Positions 21,941-34,438 of a DNA stretch of 64,000 bases are shown here, piece after piece. Numbering within the stretch: the first letter of the stretch is position 1; every line of letters begins with the position of its first letter. The stretch spans positions 4,739,831-4,803,830 of the forward strand of contig CM036231.1 in NCBI GenBank assembly GCA_020631735.1. The letters are read 5' to 3'. This DNA is from Saccharum officinarum. Lineage: Eukaryota > Streptophyta > Magnoliopsida > Poales > Poaceae. A program made the translations under genes and the position numbers. The notes beneath the pieces are model-generated. The model was not told the DNA's origin. It made no database searches and saw nothing but the letters and a program-made list of their open reading frames with translations.

Positions 21941-24900
21941 CTAAAAAGGGAAGCAAACTCCAAGCTCTCCTCGCAAGCGAGCAAACTGAGCTTGGTCAAG
22001 AGGTTTGGTGAAGATATCTGCGAGCTAGTTGTGGGTGTAAACATGAATAAGATCAATGTCCTCTTTCTCATAGTGGTCGTGCAAGAAGTGAAAGCGGACC
22101 TCTATGTGCTTGGTTTGGAGTAAAGAACAGGGTTTTGGCTACACATATGGCACTGGTGCTATCACAGAACAAAGACACTCGCCTAAACTCTAAGCCATAG
22201 TCTCACAAAGTAGCAACCATCCAAAGCAACTGGGAACAGCAAGCAGCAGTAGCAACATATTCAACTTCTATGGTGGATTGGGCTACAGTGGACTGCTTGC
22301 GAGAAGACCAAGACACAAGAGAAGATCCAAGAAACTAACAAGTCCCAGAAGTAGACTTCCTCTCAACACGACAGCCAGCATAATCCGTATCAGAGTAACC
22401 GCAAAGAGAAAGAGAGGAGGAAGCCAAAAACCAAAGACCAAATTCGGGTGTGAAACGAAGGTACCTCATGATCCGCTTGACGGCTTGACGATGCGATGTG
22501 CGCGGTGAAGACTGAAAGCGCACGTACAAGCAGACCACGAACTAGATGTCCGGTCTCGTCGCCGTCAGGTATAGTAACGATCCAATCATGCTTCGGTACT
22601 CCTTCTGGTCCATAGCTTCTCCTTCCTTGTTCTCGTCTAGGGCCATCGTGGTTGACATGGGCATCGAAAGAGGCTTGGCCTCGCCCATATCAAACTTCCT
22701 CAGGAGATCCTTGGTGTACTTACCTTGGTGCACAAATATTCCTTCTCGAGTTTGCTTGATTTGTAGCCCAAGGAAGAGAGTCAATTCACCCATCATGCTC
22801 ATCTTGAATTCCCTACTCATAGTCTCAGAAAACTTTGCAACAAGAGCATGAGAGGAGCCACTGAAAATGATATCATCCACGTAAATCTAACCAACAGAGT
22901 GTCAGTGCCTTGCTTGAGGAGAAACAAAGTTTTATCTACAGAACCCATCTTTAAACCCTTAGCAAGTAAAAGGCTTTCAAATGTTCATACCAGGCTCTCG
23001 GGGCTTGTTTCAACCCATACAAGGCTTTGTGGAGTTTGTAAACATGGTTGGGATACTTAGGATTTTCAAAGCCAGGGGGTTGTCTCACATACACCTCTTC
23101 CTCTATGTACCCATTCAAAAAGGCGCTCTTTACATCTATTTGATACAGCTTAAACCCTTTCAAAGCTGCATAAGCTAAGAGCATCCTTATAGCCTCGATA
23201 CAGGCCACAGGAGCAAAGGTTTCTTCAAAGTCTACTCCCTCTTTCTGACAAAACCCCTGAGCCACTAGCCTAGCCTTATTCCTCACCACCACTCCATCCT
23301 CACTTTGCTTGTTCTTAAAAACCCATTTTATACCTATAGGGTGACACTCAGGTGGAGGTGGAACTAAGACCCAGACTTTATTCCTCTCAAAGTTTTATAA
23401 CTCCTCGTGCATAGCATTGACCCAATCGGGATCAGAAAGTGTGTGTCCAATATTTTGTGGCTCAAAATTAGCGACAAAAGCGAAATGAGTGAAATGTGAG
23501 ATTTCATATGACCTTGAGCGTGTAACACGCTGACTGATGTCGCCAATCATAGTTTGAGGCGGGTGGCGATGCTGGATGTGCCGAGGTGCTTCCCTCGAAG
23601 ATGTCGCCTCCCCCTCAACAGCTGCTGGGGCCTCCTCTGGTGTAGCCAGTGTAGGCTGAGGAGGCGGCTCGTGCAGACCCCATGTAGTGGAAGAAGATGG
23701 GTCTGGTCCGTGAGCCGAAGTAGTTGTCGCAGACTCGACTGGAACAGCCGAAGAGGTCGGCTCTGCATCTCCCCAATCATCATCTTCCCCATTCTCTTCA
23801 ACGAAGATGCTCTCACCAATCTCCTGATCACCTGTACTTTCAAAGACAGGAATAGAATAAGACATGGTCTCGTCGAAAGTGACTTCACAAGTCTCTACGA
23901 CTCGGTTAGTTTCAAGATTAAGTACTCGATATGCATGAGAATGTAAAGCATAACCAAGAAAGACACCATCCGAGGATCGAGACTCAAATTTATCTAAATT
24001 ACCTTGTTTTAGGATGAAACACGTGCATCCAAACACTCGAAAGTGACTCACATTGGGTAGTCGACCGAATTGCAGCTCATAAGAAGTTTTCTTCATGAAG
24101 GCTTGAAGAAAGATGCGATTGGAAACATGACATGCGGTGTTGATCGCTTCGGCCCAATATCTCCTAGGAGTTCTATGCTCATCGAGCATCATCCTGGCCA
24201 TCTCAACAAGGGTTCGATTCTTGCGCTCAACAACACCATTTTGCTGAGGGACATAGGAGAGGAAAACTGATGCTCGAGGCCCAAAGAAGCATAAAAGGTT
24301 TCAAAATGAGTATTCTTAAATTCTGTGCCATTGTCACTGCGAATCGCTCTCATAGCATTCTTAGGGAACTCATTTTGCAACCGAAGAATCAAATCTCGAG
24401 CATGTGAAAAAGCCTCATCATTACCCTCCATGAAAAACACCCAAGAGTAGCGAGAAAAATCATCCATGATCACTAGAATGTACCACTTCCCACCCTTTGA
24501 CCGAACCCAAGCAGACCAACTGTGTCCATGTGAAGTAGCTCGCCGAGATCCTTGGTCATGACTTGATTCACAGGTGAGTGAGAAGCGGCAACCATCTTTC
24601 CATGATGACAAGGGTGACACACCAAATCCTTCTCAAATTTCAACTTGGGCAATCCGCAGATTAGATCAAGTGAGCTCAACCTAGCTAGTAAGTCAAAGCT
24701 CAAGTGACCAAGTCTCCTATGCCACTTCCAAAGCTCAGAGGAGGATCCGGCCACCAAACATCGAGAAGAGCCAAAGGAATGAGAAAAATTAGCTCGAAAG
24801 ATATGGACAAAAGGAACAATCTGGCAAACAAGATTTCCCTGAGAGTCAAGAACTCGAGACAAGCCGGTCTTAAAGCGGACTTCAAAGCCATCTTGAAGGA

Positions 24901-25147
24901 GTTGCGAAACAGAAAGCAAGTTGAAATGCAAGTTTGAAACCAAAGCAACACCCTTCAAGACAAAACTCTCATTGACCTGAATAGTCCCACGAGAAAGCAC
25001 TTTACCTTTGCTATTGTCCCCGAATGTGATGTACTCCTTACATTGCACGGGGTCGAGGCTGGAGAACCATTTTGAACTTCCGGTCATGTGGCGCGAACAT
25101 CCGGAATCAATGAGCCATGTGTTCTCTAGACCTCCGTCCTGCATTAA
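21941..25147 (-). pseudogene. Copia pol polyprotein (element C), decayed
   Basis: Reading on the minus strand from 25147, the protease has IDSGCSRHMTG. A GAG-pre-integrase region (WHRRLGHLSFDLL, then CHPCHHG) follows, then the integrase core with DDFSRYSWVFF and [11 protein letters not shown] near 24330, and the region with FRVFGCTCF. The reverse transcriptase has [19 protein letters not shown] and the active-site string YVDDIIF near 22870. The RNase H starts with DTDYAGCR near 22380 and ends at 21941. Frameshifts occur near 24540, 24230, 22950 and elsewhere, and there are in-frame stops in the RNase H, so no full polyprotein can be made. Confidence 0.88.
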
Positions 25148-27759
25148 TAGAAAGACATTGGATGAGCAAATGACGCAACATTAGGGTTAGTAAACTGTGA
25201 AGGATACCAGTGTTGGCTCATTTGCCCTAGAAAAATGTTAGGAAAAACACCAAACATGCCATGTCCCATTTGAGGAAAGCGGGCACCACGTGGGGGAAAA
25301 CGTGGTCCGCTAGAGCTGTAGGACTGAAAACCACTGCGACGAGGTCTAAAGTCATATTGATCATGACCTGAACCACGTCGGGCATGACCACCACGACCAC
25401 CGTGTGGTCTAGCAACCTGAGGCCTAGCACCTTCAGGCATTGCACCTCTTGGCCTAGCATTGCGCCTCTGAACAGGTGGCACATGTACGCCATGAGGCGG
25501 ATGGTACATGTTTCGGTTGTTTAACTCATACTCCCGCCGCTCATCTCTCTTCCTCCTAAAGCAAAACTCAACAAGGTGACCATCCCTATGGCAATAGTCA
25601 CAGTGATACCTCACCTCTCTCTTGGGCGATTGTTGGCTTACTTTCTTGTGGGTATGTGTCACTCTTGATAGCTTTCTGGCTTTAGGAAGGAGATCCTCAG
25701 AGATGTTCGGTAGAGTGTCAAGTGGGTTCCTGAGATGGTTCGGTTTTGGAACCAAACTTGTTTTTGGGGGTGGAGCTCTTGGAGGCTCTTCAAACACTCC
25801 ATCTTTCATAGTGGGTTCAGTAGGCTTAAGTGGATTGATCTTGATCAATTTGGGAGTAGTGGAAGGTTTCTCACTTGGGATCAAACCACTGAACTCACCA
25901 ACTTTGCCATAGGCATTTTCACCCTTCCCACCTAGAGCAAAGCCTACTCCCGATGTCCCAGTTCCCCGTCGGAACTGGCTCATTATCATGCCCAACTGTG
26001 ACTCACTACAAGACACCCAATTCAAGATGAACCGAAGGTATGTGTTGTCTTCCTCGGATCTCATCTTATCATGCCTACAAGACTCAAGCTCCAACACCAA
26101 GCTCTCACAACATGCACACTCAACAACCGCACTATCTGAACTGGCCTTCTCAAGAGCAAGGATCTTGTCATTCTTCTCTGCCAGCTCAGATTGCAAGCCT
26201 GAATAAGACTTGCATGCACCCAACAAGCTAGACCTAGCCTTCAGCTCATTGTTCTTATCTAACAAGGCAGCATACTTAGATTGCAATTCAGAAAAGTTAG
26301 TCATATGAACAGCACATTCATCGCACTCAACCTCGTCAGACACATGAACAACAAGCTTCTTAGCTTCCCAAGCTCTTTCTCCACAACTTTTAGCTTGTCC
26401 TTAAACTCTTTCCGCTCACGAGCAGCACGTTTCAGCAGCTTATCTTGACTCATCAAAGTATCGGTCATGATATCAAGCTCGGCAATAAGAGCATCGACGG
26501 AGGGTTTTACCTCGATAGAGTTGTCGTCGCCAGGAAGCACGTCCTTATTGGGCTTCACCCCTTCATCCATGGCCATGGTGCAGTAGCCTCCGTGGATGGA
26601 CTTGGCGACGAAGCAAAGCCCGATCAACTTGTCCTCACGCCTCTTCTCGGACTCATCATCGCTCGAGGGAGAAGAAGACCGGTCGTCGTCGGTGTCGTTG
26701 TTGAGGTCGCTGAGGGAGGCAAGGAAGACGCGCTCTTGAGCCTTGGCCTTTTTGAAGTACTTCTTCTTCAACACCTCCTTGTCGAATCCTCCTTTCGACT
26801 TGTGCATGGAGGTGTACTCACGATTGTCCTTGCGCTTGCTGGAGTCATACTTGTCGAAGGAGTGCTTGTTATTCTTGGGGCAGTGAGCGATGAAGTGGTC
26901 AGGATCTCCACAGCCGTAGCATCCTTCCTTCGGACCACCACCTCGCCGACGATTCAAGCGGTTGTTGTGAAACCGTGAGAACCGGCTGATGATCAACGCC
27001 AGCTCGTCGTCCCCAAGACTCTCCATCTGCTCCTCGTGATAGACACCAAAGAAGAGAAGGCAAAAGACACCTGTGAAGGGTTAACCAAAGAACTTGAGCC
27101 GTTACCTGAGACCAAGGCCATAGTCGGTGCAGAGGGATTCTTGAGCTTGGCTTGGGTCTGGTAGTCGATCTTAGTGGAATTGAGCTTACTAAAAAGCTCA
27201 TCCACGGTGAGGGTTTCATACCCCGAAGACTCAATGATGGCAGTCACCTTCACATCCCATATCTTCCGATCTAGGGCATATAGAAGCTTGAGTGCCCTCT
27301 CGTGATCGTCATAAGGTAACTGTGCCTTGTTTGCTCGCATCTTGTTGACGATGGTCTGAAAACAAGAAAACATGGCATCGATGGTCTCACCATCAAGCTA
27401 GGTGAAGTTCTCATACTCCCTCTTGTACGTCTCGTAGAGTCTGGTTTTGACCTGTGCGGTCCCCTCGTGATAGCTCTGAAGCCTCACCCAGATCTTCCGA
27501 GCGGTAGTACAATCGGAGACTCGAACTCCTAGAGTGAAAGACTTGAGAAAAGAACTGCGCGAGCTCTACTATTAGCATTGTGCCGATCTTTTTGATCTTG
27601 CGTGACACAAGCACGGGGTTCAAGCACAACGTAAGTAGCATCCTCGCAAATCTCCTAAACAAGCCAATCAATCCCTTGGAGATGCGTGGACATGCGGATC
27701 TTCCAATAGGGATAGTTTATTCCATCGAAGAATGGTGGTTTGCTGGAACCACGCTCCAT
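25144..27759 (-). pseudogene. Copia gag (element C), decayed
   Basis: The ATG at 27759 opens with MERGSSKPPFFDG and YPYWKIRMSTHLQG, the typical start of plant Copia Gag. A TAG near 27652 and frame changes around 27400-27670 break the N-terminal part. The UBN2-type core follows (LLYALDRKIWDVKVTA). A CCHC zinc knuckle, CYGCGDPDHFIAHC, lies near 26910, and a coiled-coil stretch lies near 26090-26260. A second cysteine/histidine motif, CDYCHRDGHLVEFC, lies near 25580. The long C-terminal extension with coiled coil is typical of sireviruses. Gag ends at 25144, where its TAA overlaps an ATG in the pol frame (TAATG). Confidence 0.85.
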
Positions 27760-27807
27760 GTCACCTTAGTGGATCACAGACCGATTAAGGTGGAATGATC
27801 CTTAACC

Positions 27808-27820
27808 GGCTCCGATTCCA
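27808..27820 (-). other. Degenerate tRNA-Met primer-binding site (element C)
   Basis: The plus strand reads GGCTCCGATTCCA two bases before the 5' LTR, matching the complement of initiator tRNA-Met 3' sequence with two changes relative to the intact site in element D. Confidence 0.65.
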
Positions 27821-27822
27821 AT

Positions 27823-29785
27823 TGAAGGACCAAAAACGGCGACCAGAGGGGGGTGAATGGGAGCCGTAAAATTTTTCTCAAATAAATTTGGCCGCTGTCC
27901 CAATATCACCGTCAAGCACAAGCGAGTTCCCAAACAAAAATACCCAAGCCAATTAGTGACAAGCGTACCTTGAAAAATTCCTCAGAACGTTAAGAACCCA
28001 ACGCAAAAGACGGAACACGATTCGGAGTTCAAATGACTAAACTGTATGCAAAAACAGAAAATCATGCCCAGAGAAATAAACTGAAAAATTGGCTGGAAAA
28101 TTCATCCATTCCAGGAACAGAGAGAAACTGCTCTGCTCGATCTGCCCCAACCTACTGACTGAGTGCACGGGGCTCCTAGGCCCACGGCGAGCGCCGGTTG
28201 TGTGCTCTCAGATCGACAGAGAGGAACGGCAGCCTGGGTAAGCACTGCTCCGAGAGAGCGCACGGTACCTGGGCACCGCTTGGTAGTGCTGCCAAGAACG
28301 AAGACGACGCGACCTTCCTGGGCGCTCAGCACTGACACGCACTGCAGAGGAAACGAGCAGGGACTGCATGGCTCGGTCCTAGACCTCACTGATGGCCAGG
28401 TGCACACGGCACCAACCTGCCCTGCAACTGAGGCCTTGTTTAGATGCACCCCAAAAGTTGAAAATTTTTCACTCTCTCCGTAACATCAATCTGTGGACCT
28501 ATGCATAAAGTAGTAAATATAGGTAAAAAATAACTAATTACACAGTTTAGTTGGAAATTACGAGATGAATGTTTTGAACCTAGTTGGTCCACGATTGGAC
28601 AATATTTGCCAAATAAGACGAAAATGATACTATTTATCAGGTTGAAATTTTTTGCAATCTAAACGTGGCCTGAATGCTCAAGCCTGGAAGCAACGAGAAG
28701 AACAGAAAGCCAAACACTCCAGTGCACTACGAACACAAAAACGCCCTTAACAAAAACGACTAGATCTCCATCGAATCAAAACCAAACAAACTCAAATTTC
28801 GCACAAGTGATCTCCAGGATGCTGGTGAGCTATCTCAGAAGAATCATGGCTCGAACCCAACTCAAACTTCGTGAATTTCAGATCATAGCCAAGAATGAAA
28901 AAGAGCAAAAATAGTGAACGAAAATCACAGATTAAACTGAGGAATCCCAGAGGACACGAGGAGGATTTGGGCCTCCATTCCCACACCAAATCTCAACAAA
29001 ATACACCATGAAAATCTCAGTTTATGTGACCTCTCTCATGAAACACTAGAAGACCTAACCCTAGGTGGAAGAGGGGAAAATGAAAGTGGGAGAGAGGTGA
29101 GGAGGCAAGGGGGCTGCCATCCTCTATTTAACATGGCTATTTTACATTTCCCTAAATGCCCCTAGATACAGAAGAGCTAAACCAATAAGCCCAAGGGTGT
29201 AGAGGTCCAACCTCGTCTTTATGTTGATCCGACGGCCACCGCGCCTCCTCACCGGTAGCTTCGCCTCGACGCGAACTCCCCGATACTGCCACATGTCGTC
29301 CGTTCCTCATCGGAACCTCCGCCCAGGTTTTGAGGCCCAAACCCGTAAACCCGTCTTCGATGTTTTTGAGGCCCAAACCATCAAACCGCTCCGCGAGTAG
29401 CGTACTCCATACGCGTCCCCCGCCATCCAACGCGTGTCACCTCCACGATCAACACGGTCACTCCCATGTTTTTTCACGCTTGTCTATGTCCCAAGTGTCA
29501 GCCACTGCGACTGGCCACCTGGCCTTTGGGTCCCTCGGTCCAAGCCTCACGTCCGTCCTTCACCCCTCCGGTCCATCGGCACGGCACGTCCTCCTTGACC
29601 TTCACCTCGCCGTCGGCTACCACCTCCGTGCTCCACACCTGCACAACACAAGCCAAGAGACATGTCGCACATAAGGCTTTTGCCAAGGTAGGGTTAGTCA
29701 CCACTCAACCTACTTCGTGGATCACATTGACAATCATTCATCACAAAACGAACACACAAAGGTACTTGTCAACCTTGTGTTCGTA
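27823..29785 (-). repeat. 5' LTR of element C (1,963 bp including a MITE)
   Basis: The plus strand starts TGAAGGACC and ends GTGTTCGTA, where the partner has GTGTTCACA. It is collinear with 18749-20437 except for a 239-bp MITE at 28432-28670 and about 30 extra bases near 29610. TAAAC follows as target duplication. Confidence 0.9.
28432..28670. mobile_element. Tourist-like MITE inside the 5' LTR of element C
   Basis: The insert begins GGCCTTGTTTAGATGCA and ends CAATCTAAACGTGGCC, giving imperfect terminal inverted repeats. It is flanked by TGA on both sides (28429-28431 and 28671-28673). The partner LTR has a single TGA at the same place (about 19358) with no insert, so the empty site is preserved. 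GGCCTTGTTTAG ends are common in sorghum-group MITEs of PIF/Harbinger type, whose target is a 3-bp T-N-A site. Internal GGTCCACGATTGGACAATAT also fits this family. Confidence 0.85.
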
Positions 29786-31496
29786 TAAACTATGTTATTT
29801 CGGCCCTTAATCTTTGTTTTGGTCTCACATTAACGTCTAATTGGTCGTGATACTAAAACCATGACGGTGAACATGGTTTTGCCCAAAACAGTCGGGAAAC
29901 TACACGCTATTTCTTTCTCGTTAGGATTTAGGAATAGACCAAACCTCCTGGAGAAACTTTATTTATTTGAAATAGTGGCCACATGCAAAATATAGTAACA
30001 ACTACAATCAGTAGAGAAACTGCATGACACTGCATGCCACCCTGCCCACTATGGAACTAGGCACTAGAGACCGGACAAGAATATGGCCTCCAGCTCCAAA
30101 TGCAGGCAGTCAGGCACGTCATTCTTGATGAAATGTGTTGTTGCATTTCCGAATGCCTCCGAATCCTACTCCTGCGATGTGCATCGCTAGATTAGCAAAC
30201 GCGAAATATTTTTTATTTTTTAACGAAGAGAATTTCGGAGCAAAACTTATATATTACTAAATTGTATAAATGATATGTTTCATCCAGACGCATGTCCGCT
30301 TCTATAAAATCAGTAAGCACCTCTACTCATGTCCTCCGATCCTATTTACGAAGGAGGTGAATAACATCTTTACTGTAAGGCCTGGTGCAACAACAGCACA
30401 AAGGTCTGGCGGCAACCACATGGTTGCTGACTGCAATTCAGGCATGCAACCGTAGTATTAACTCAAGTACTCAACTGGTCATCTTGCCATGATTAATTGA
30501 ATGAGTTATGGAGAGAGCAGGTGAGCAAGGGGATAGATGGTAACTGTATGCAATAAAGCACGATGTTGGTGGTAGCATAGTGGGAATTCTCAATTCTGTG
30601 GGAGGTGAGCAGAGTGACACATGGATGGACATGTCTACCTCATTTAGAACTTCATGATCCAATTCCAATGGCGACAAAAAATAAACCCAAGGATCCAATG
30701 CTGTTGAGACTTGAGCTGGTGTGGCTCGTTGAGAGTTGAGCATTAGAGAAATTAAATGCGCTTAGTGGGTATGAACGAACTATATCAATACATATAATAG
30801 ATAAGGTGACCGTCAAATGTCTACTATACATTGTTCTCCATGAATGACTAACACTAGATCAAAGAAAAAAAACAAGAAACTTGATTCAGAGAGACGTGAA
30901 AAAAATGCATCTCTAATGTGATATTAGAGATGACGAGCTAAGTTGAAACGCATTTGTGATATGTGCCCCAGCAAAACACCTGGCTAGAGGACACTTACTA
31001 GAGACAGTTGTCAAAAAAACATGTATGTGATATATACTTGTGGTCCGTCTGTTACCCAAAAAAATATCACAGACGTGCGCCTCTCCGATCAAGTTTTGCA
31101 TACCTGAAATCCTCACAATTGAAATATATTAGAAGAGCATATATATCTAATAGGGCAGGAACATCAAGCTTACATGCCAGATTAAGAATACTTGAAAGTA
31201 AGTTAAAGGATATGTAGTTTTAGTCTAATAAAGTGAAATTTATCTGTATGTTACATTTAAGCCGCAGCTGCTTGTTTCATTGGTTAAAAATTGATAGCAT
31301 TGGCTTCTGTTGCTTGCTTCCTTTTCTTGGATTCCTCAGGATGACAAATACTACAACATAAAGCTCTTCATCTTAACAAACTCATTGGGGTCTTTGGATT
31401 GTTAAAAATAAAATGGGATAGAATAGAAATTTCCAAAAACCTTCTAAGGAGATGTTCACAAAATTCTATCCTTTTTGCAGAAATGGCATTATCTTA

Positions 31497-31674
31497 GGCC
31501 ACTCTAGCTCAGTGCATGTTTCATACAGTTTCATGCATATTAAATAATATGCTATCTCAGCAAATTTGCTGATGTGGCACTGTTTTTACAAAGAAAGAGA
31601 AGACGAGAGTTTCGTGGGCATCACCGTTTCCAACGTCTATGAAATCGGGTGAAACCCGCACTGAGGCGTTGCAG
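31497..31674. mobile_element. MITE candidate related to the 32910 element
   Basis: TTA precedes GGCCACTCTAGCTCAGTGCA, and GAAACCCGCACTGAGGCG lies near the right end, an imperfect inverted match. The inside has CTGATGTGGCACTG, like CTGATGTGGTACCG in the MITE at 32910. The right border and right TSD are unclear. Confidence 0.4.
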
Positions 31675-32179
31675 TTTCATCTTCACCTTTTTCTCGATCT
31701 GCTGCGGCTGACTATGCCTGCCCCTCTCCTTGCGATCTCCCTTTCTCTCCTACCATCTCCCCTCGTCTACGACTCCACCTGCAGGCTGCAGATCGGCCAC
31801 CTGTATCCCCTTCGTTCTGGTAAAGATGGGCGCACGTAATCTACCGGAGGCACGACGCGGCCAAGACCATTCTACCGCAGAGGCAACCTCGTCATGGCGC
31901 AGCTCTGCCGGACGAGCTAAGGTGTGTGGCTGTAGCCTGTAGCCACTACAACCGCACGGCGGCATACTAGCCTGCGCCCCCACTGATCGGGATCTGCATG
32001 TGGAGGCAGCTACTCGAATCTCCAATCCCCCAAGCAACCCACTCCAAAATCCGTAGTAAATCTCGTCTTGTTAGCTTTTCAGATGCTTGTGTCATTCTAA
32101 GAAATTGGTACATACTTGTGTTTGTTGGATGATCAGTGGATTGAACTGGACTGAAAAGATAGTGGATTAGATTGCTTCT

Positions 32180-32267
32180 ATTCAGATAGGAAGGAGCACC
32201 AGATGTTATCTATCAGTTATTTTTGGGTTATTGTTGGATGAATTCCAATGCTCCTTCCTATCTGAAT
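32180..32267. repeat. Hairpin with 19-bp perfect stem
   Basis: ATTCAGATAGGAAGGAGCA (32180-32198) is exactly complementary to TGCTCCTTCCTATCTGAAT (32249-32267), with a 50-base loop. Pairing does not extend beyond the 19 bases on either side. It could be a small foldback remnant or a short hairpin RNA source. Confidence 0.6.
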
Positions 32268-32909
32268 TTTTCTGATGCATGCACATGATGATTACATGAT
32301 GAGATTGTCTGAAATAGCATGTCTCTGCATGCTTACAGAATAAGTGAATAACACATTGCTCTGAACATGTTTGCACGCTTACATTTTTCTTGTATATTTT
32401 AGCTGTGGCCAAAGGAAGATTGGGTGGTTCAGATCAGAACTTGATGTCATTTAAAAAATCGTTGTGGCCAAAGAAAGCTTGTCTGGTTCAAATCGATTTT
32501 TTCAATGTGAAAGCGACTATATATTTTAGTGAGATGTACTCCTATGAACTCTGGTTCTGAGTTATCAGTGTCTCTCAACATTGGTACGTAATAAATATGG
32601 CACATTTGATCACCATCTCATGCAACACTTAAATGATGTAGTTTGCTTATGAAACCGTGAAATGAAACTATGCATTGAGAGATGTTGTTTCATTCATTAG
32701 TCTAGACCTCTAAAACTGATGTGTTACTCTTGGAAATCATGAGATGAAACACACCATTTAGATGTCCATGCATCTTGCTAAATGGGGAAGAATCGGATTT
32801 CCTGGATGATCCAGTGGTTTGAAGTGGTGCCCCTACTGTAACTCCTGTGGTGTATCTAGTTCTTTTTCGCTGAGAAATTACCACACAGAATAATCCAGTG
32901 GTTCTGTTA

Positions 32910-33104
32910 GGCCAGTTTCAATGGGATTTCATCAGAGTTTCATGACAATTAAATATGCTGATGTGGTACCGTATTAATGAAGAGAGAGATGATAAGAGTT
33001 TTATGGGAGCAGAGAGAGTTTCATGGGGATGAAACTCTTCTGCACTGTTTCTAAAATAAGATGCGTTGGAAACTGAGACATGAAACCCTCCATTGAGACT
33101 GGTC
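32910..33104. mobile_element. Tourist-like MITE (195 bp)
   Basis: The element begins GGCCAGTTTCAATGGGATTT and ends CTCCATTGAGACTGGTC. It is flanked by TTA on both sides (32907-32909 and 33105-33107), the PIF/Harbinger target. Repeated GTTTCATG-type words inside are typical of this grass family. Confidence 0.75.
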
Positions 33105-33250
33105 TTAGTGGAGTATACAGGGACCAGTTCCCTTGGATGTTGTTTTTGTGCACGTCGGGACTCGGGAGGTGTTTTCACTATTGGTGTTCATGCATTTCAT
33201 GGTAACCACTCAATCCTAACCCACGATATGGAACTATACAGTGGTCGCTA

Positions 33251-33433
33251 GGGCAATGTTTGGATCCACACCCAACGAACTATTAGTAATGTTAGCCAGA
33301 AATAACCAGCTAATAGCTAATTATTAGCAGGGTGGTAGGTAAGACATTAGCTAGACTTATTAGTTGAGGATCCAAATAGGACATCAGCTAATTTTTAGCA
33401 GCTAACTATTAGTTGTGGGGATCCAAACAGATC
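33251..33433. mobile_element. MITE candidate with GTTTGGATCC ends
   Basis: The segment starts GGGCAATGTTTGGATCCACA and ends GTGGGGATCCAAACAGATC, an imperfect inverted repeat. CTA on the left and TTA on the right could be a diverged 3-bp target duplication. The interior repeats TTAGCTA-type words and GAGGATCCAAATAG. Confidence 0.5.
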
Positions 33434-34438
33434 TTAGTAATACCAGATAAACTTTTAAGTTAGCTAGTACTCCTTAGCAAAAAAAAAACAAACTAGTAAT
33501 CTCTACTTTCCTTCACTATAGGTTGCGACTATTCAAGTATCACTCTTTTCTCCTTCAGGTCTTCCTCTTATAATCAAGAATGCGTATAGCGCTTAGTTCT
33601 GCAGTATGTAAAGGCAACCACATGGCTAGTACATGGATATTAAGAGCCATGAGTTTCAGCATCTCAACCGAATGCTTAAGCAGTCCTGCCAAATTGTTAT
33701 AAGATGTACTGAACACCTGACGTGATGGACCTGATTGCCTAATGAATATAGGGGAGCAGCTATAAGTTCATAACAACGTCCACATGATCTACTGACCACT
33801 CGGGAATGAAGGCGCAAGGTATTTGGGAATTGGGATACTTATTCATGGATTTGATAAAAGTTTGTCATAGTTGTCGCCCTGTCGGTAACCCATTATCTAA
33901 GTATTGATGAAATGATAATTAACAAATTACTGCATCTACATAGCACTAGTAGCACTGGACTCTTAAAGTTTAGCACAAATTTGATTGGTAAGGAATGAAC
34001 TTAACGACAACAAAAGATAGATAACTCAAGCTAATTCAACCAAATATCTAACATAAGCTAGCTACAACTGATGCTGACCATATTGAGTTACATGCATCAA
34101 CTTGTCCAACCAAAAAGGCTGATGATGAAGGTGGACAATTCATGTTATATTTCAACACTCCCCCTGATGTACTGTAGGCTCCATCAGGCCTTAGATGTAG
34201 AATAGGAGCGAGCAACAATTATTTTATTCAATTGTGCTAGCTAGCTAGGATTTGATGTGCCTTCTGGCCTTGATAACATATTGAGTTTAGTGTATCGAGC
34301 AGTTCGACCAAAAAAATTAAATTGATGATAATGGTGGGCAATTTACTTAATATTTCAACAATACCAACATCGCACGTATGATGTGCAACATTAAAATGAC
34401 TGAATGATCCACCAAAGAAAGGATAAATGTAGCATAAG

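Larger units (their letters stand above)
18749..29785 (-). mobile_element. Element C: complete sirevirus-type Ty1/Copia retrotransposon
   Basis: The two LTRs (18749-20437 and 27823-29785) are flanked by the 5-bp duplication TAAAC at 18744-18748 and 29786-29790, which proves a single insertion. In minus orientation the order is 5' LTR, a degenerate tRNA-Met-like primer site, gag, pol (protease, integrase, reverse transcriptase, RNase H), a 1.5-kb spacer with repeated polypurine tracts, and 3' LTR. The multiplied polypurine tract and the LTR ends fit the Sirevirus genus. gag and pol carry several stops and frameshifts, so it is not autonomous. About 20 differences over the first 620 LTR bases give roughly 3 % divergence. 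The element split an older repeat. Confidence 0.93.
29791..34433. other. Unassigned DNA between elements C and B, with MITEs
   Basis: The first bases continue the repeat broken by element C. I found no supported gene: open frames near 30471-30743 and 31639-32037 lack domains and splice context. Several MITE-like segments and a 19-bp perfect hairpin are listed separately. At 34079-34160 and 34266-34365 two diverged copies of a roughly 90-bp sequence end in TATTTCAACA, the first followed by CTCCCCCT; these may be remnants of Copia LTR ends. Confidence 0.45.

Noticed and set aside
31639..32037. Possible small host gene in a GC-rich stretch
   Set aside because: Frames are short, overlap on both strands and show no domain; part lies in a MITE-like segment.
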